Shown: piece after piece, positions 4,687 through 6,133 of the stretch
Layout of the letters: every line of letters starts with the position of its first letter
Numbering within the stretch: position 1 is the first letter of the stretch
Assembly: GCA_030634125.1 (NCBI GenBank)
Contig: DAOWBJ010000114.1
Span: 1-6,133, forward strand
Origin: Victivallales bacterium
GTDB lineage: Bacteria; Verrucomicrobiota; Lentisphaeria; Victivallales; Victivallaceae
Reading direction: 5' to 3'
DNA: 6,133 bases
Translations under genes and position numbers: made by a program
The notes under the pieces: model-generated
What the model saw: only the letters and a program-made list of their open reading frames with translations
Database searches by the model: none
Told to the model about the DNA's origin: nothing

Positions 4687-5637
4687 TTACAGGTGTTCAG
4701 CCGCCATGAGGTAATGCGCCTTGACTTCCGCGTCTTTTAAAGCACGGTTATAAATTAAAAGCTCATCTATTTTGCCCTTCAAAAAATTGTCAGGTTTACC
4801 GAATGGGGCCGGGTCGTTCTTGTCTCTATTATTCAGCACCAGCCAGCGTATACAGCCTATAGCTAAATTAGCATTTTCTATTACCTGGTTTCCTATGCTT
4901 AAGTTGCTGTATGTACCTTTCAGTTTGACTCCGTTGATGAACAGGTCAAGCTCCCGGGTGTCACCAACAATTTTATTACGCAGCACAAAATGAACCCAGT
5001 CCATATTGTTGAACGGTTTGATTGTTGCGCCGTTTTCGTCAGTATTGGCAAAGGTGGCACTGACGTCGCCAATATCCATGTGGAAAAGTTTGGTCGAATT
5101 CAGCTCTCCGTATTTTGTATTGTCATAATACATAATATATTGGGGAATGCCGTTTACCGCGTTCCGCATATAACATTTGCCGAAAATTCCGTCAAACTTA
5201 TTGAGAATATCAAACTTCAGGGAAATTATAAAGGTAAAACCTTTTGTACTGGTAAAGTTTACATGTTTGGCTGCGAGGAACTCAAAAAAAGTGCTTGCGC
5301 CGTCAAGCTGCAAAGCTTTTTTATGTTTTGTCCAGCGTCCTTGAGCCCACTGGTAATCACCTCGTATATACCCTCTGTAGTCGTTGGCGTTAAAACCTTC
5401 GGCTTCATAAGCACAAGCTGAATTTGTCAGGATGTCGCCTTTTCCCTCCTGGAAGTTGAAATTAACCACACATGAAGGGTCAGTGCTGCATTGTTTGTTG
5501 AACTGTGTCCAGCGGGCAAAACGGGCTCGTTGCCGGCTTTCGGCAAGAGAAGGCATCAGTAGAGAGGCAAGAGTTGCAAGAATAGCAACTGAAATAAGTA
5601 ATTCGATAACTGTAAAAAGGTGCCTTTTATAAGCCAT
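4687..5637 (-). CDS. Prepilin-type N-terminus plus LamG domain protein
   Basis: The 316-residue product has leader MAYKRHL, then FTVIELLISVAILATLASLLMPSL with Glu at mature position 5; the -1 residue is Leu, not Gly. The rest is a LamG/concanavalin-like domain: ALQLDGASTFFEF, FTFIISLKFD, WVHFVLRN, LDLFINGVKL, LAIGCIRW, and LKGKIDELLIYNRALKDAEVKAH. The ATG at 5637 is chosen over the in-frame TTG at 5643 because GGAG is 6 nt before the ATG but abuts the TTG. With this start, F8, C50, C56 and C155 fall at the same numbers as in the 514-residue paralogue. That protein's insertion of about 210 residues is replaced here by a linker of about 18 residues (LVLNNRDKNDPAPFGKPD). It is probably exported and anchored by the N-terminal helix; substrate and partners are unknown. 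Confidence 0.9.
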   Translation of the reverse strand: MAYKRHLFTVIELLISVAILATLASLLMPSLAESRQRARFARWTQFNKQCSTDPSCVVNFNFQEGKGDILTNSACAYEAEGFNANDYRGYIRGDYQWAQGRWTKHKKALQLDGASTFFEFLAAKHVNFTSTKGFTFIISLKFDILNKFDGIFGKCYMRNAVNGIPQYIMYYDNTKYGELNSTKLFHMDIGDVSATFANTDENGATIKPFNNMDWVHFVLRNKIVGDTRELDLFINGVKLKGTYSNLSIGNQVIENANLAIGCIRWLVLNNRDKNDPAPFGKPDNFLKGKIDELLIYNRALKDAEVKAHYLMAAEHL

Positions 5638-5643
5638 TGCCAA

Positions 5644-5647
5644 CTCC
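5644..5647 (-). promoter_or_regulatory. Ribosome binding site deciding the start of the 316-residue prepilin/LamG protein
   Basis: GGAG on the minus strand is 6 nt before the ATG at 5637. It directly touches the alternative TTG at 5643, which therefore cannot be well served by it. Confidence 0.65.
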
Positions 5648-5680
5648 GGTATGTTATATAATGCAAAGATAAAGCTTTAT

Positions 5681-5695
5681 ATTATACAATATATA
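5681..5695 (-). promoter_or_regulatory. Candidate -10 region of the 316-residue prepilin/LamG gene
   Basis: The minus strand reads TATATATTGTATAAT, which includes a perfect TATAAT (5686-5681) 43 bp before the ATG and the TATATATTGTA block shared with the neighbouring paralogue. No good TTGACA-like -35 box lies 16-18 bp upstream; that place is occupied by A/T-rich sequence following the hairpin at 5713-5740. Confidence 0.45.
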
Positions 5696-5712
5696 TCATA
5701 AAAGCATAAAAA

Positions 5713-5740
5713 GCTAATAAAATAACTAAAATTTATTAGC
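5713..5740 (-). terminator. Possible rho-independent terminator of the upstream prepilin/LamG gene
   Basis: GCTAATAAA and TTTATTAGC form a perfect 9-bp inverted repeat around a 10-nt loop, followed on the minus strand by TTTTTATGCTTTTA. It sits 35 bp after the stop codon of the gene ending at 5776. Only two pairs are G-C, so termination may be weak; a regulatory palindrome is the alternative. Confidence 0.4.
5723..5739 (-). repeat. 17-bp element shared by both prepilin upstream regions (copy 2)
   Basis: Identical to 4620-4604. Here it forms most of the left arm and loop of the hairpin at 5713-5740; at the other site the second arm has degenerated. Confidence 0.5.
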
Positions 5741-5775
5741 ATTTTTAAAAAATAGTTTATAAGCGTATTTGTGAA

Positions 5776-6133
5776 CTATAAATGCTCAGCCCCCATAGCG
5801 TAGTGACCTTTGATTTCATTATCACTTAAGGCACGGCTGTAAATTAGAAATTCATCGACTTTGCCTTTCAGAAAGTTATCGGGTTTGCCGTTATTGGTAG
5901 GGGTGTTGTTCTCCAATATCAGCCAGCGTATGCAGCCGATAGCTAAACGGGCTTCGCACTTATATGTTTTAAAACCTTTAGTGCTGACATGGTCGGATTT
6001 CAGCCTCGTGCCATTGAGAAATAAGTGCACCTCTTGTTTTTCATTAACTACCCTGTTGCGCAAAACCAGTTGAAACCAGTTCAGGTTGTTGACGTAACCG
6101 CCCGCGGTAAACGCGTTGACATCATCAAAATCC
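5776..6133 (-). CDS. Prepilin/LamG family protein, C-terminal part only (cut by the window edge)
   Basis: The frame is open from the right edge (beginning DFDDVNAFTAGGYVNN) to a TAG at 5776, giving 118 residues with no start inside the window. It matches the C-terminal LamG portion of both neighbours: NWFQLVLRNRVVNEKQ, VHLFLNGTRLKS, ARLAIGCIRW, and LKGKVDEFLIYSRALSDNEIK, ending GAEHL. The loop between LAIGCIRW and the closing strand is about 14 residues (LILENNTPTNNGKP), short as in the 316-residue protein. The N-terminus is outside the window, so a prepilin signal is expected from the paralogues but not seen. The internal TTG at 6063 is a coding Leu in VLRN, not a start. Confidence 0.87.
   Translation of the reverse strand, partial: DFDDVNAFTAGGYVNNLNWFQLVLRNRVVNEKQEVHLFLNGTRLKSDHVSTKGFKTYKCEARLAIGCIRWLILENNTPTNNGKPDNFLKGKVDEFLIYSRALSDNEIKGHYAMGAEHL

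Overview
All supported genes in this 6.1 kb window lie on the minus strand, so the transcriptional order runs from the right edge to the left edge. The content suggests a PVC-group bacterium, most likely Lentisphaerota (Victivallis/Lentisphaera-like). The clues are several paralogous proteins that join a type IV prepilin N-terminus (FTVxELL...ILASLLxPxL) to a LamG/concanavalin-like domain, a protein built from repeated short zinc ribbons of the type seen in Planctomycetes, Verrucomicrobia and Lentisphaerota, and an ECF-like sigma region 2. The placement comes from recognising families, not from a search.

Layout in transcriptional order: (1) 6133-5776, the 3' end of a prepilin/LamG paralogue that is cut by the window edge. 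(2) 5775-5638, an intergenic stretch with a weak hairpin/T-tract terminator, a 17-bp element shared with the next intergenic stretch, and a perfect TATAAT box. (3) 5637-4687, a complete 316-residue prepilin/LamG protein. (4) 4686-4530, an intergenic stretch with a promoter candidate and the same 17-bp element. (5) 4529-2985, a 514-residue prepilin/LamG protein. It carries an insertion of about 210 residues in one loop of the LamG fold, including a 52-residue repeat period and 72 consecutive asparagines. (6) 2984-2915, a short spacer with a promoter candidate and a 9-bp palindrome. (7) 2914-620, a 764-residue membrane protein with eight N-terminal zinc ribbons arranged as four copies of a two-ribbon unit, two transmembrane helices and two more C-terminal Cys clusters. 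(8) 588-211, an ECF sigma-like gene that is frameshifted near 232-240. Its reading continues in another frame to 89 and then ends without region 4. (9) 210-1, no confident complete gene.

How they may work together: the three prepilin/LamG proteins are probably exported pseudopilin-like proteins whose LamG domain is displayed outside the cytoplasmic membrane. They form a tandem family made by duplication, and the promoter region was duplicated too. The zinc-ribbon protein and the sigma-like gene are 31 bp apart and probably co-transcribed; what they do together is unknown. Nothing in the sequence ties them functionally to the prepilins beyond strand and adjacency. I see no mobile element, CRISPR array, tRNA or rRNA. 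The most unusual items are the poly-asparagine LamG insertion and the zinc-ribbon array with its exact 100-codon period.
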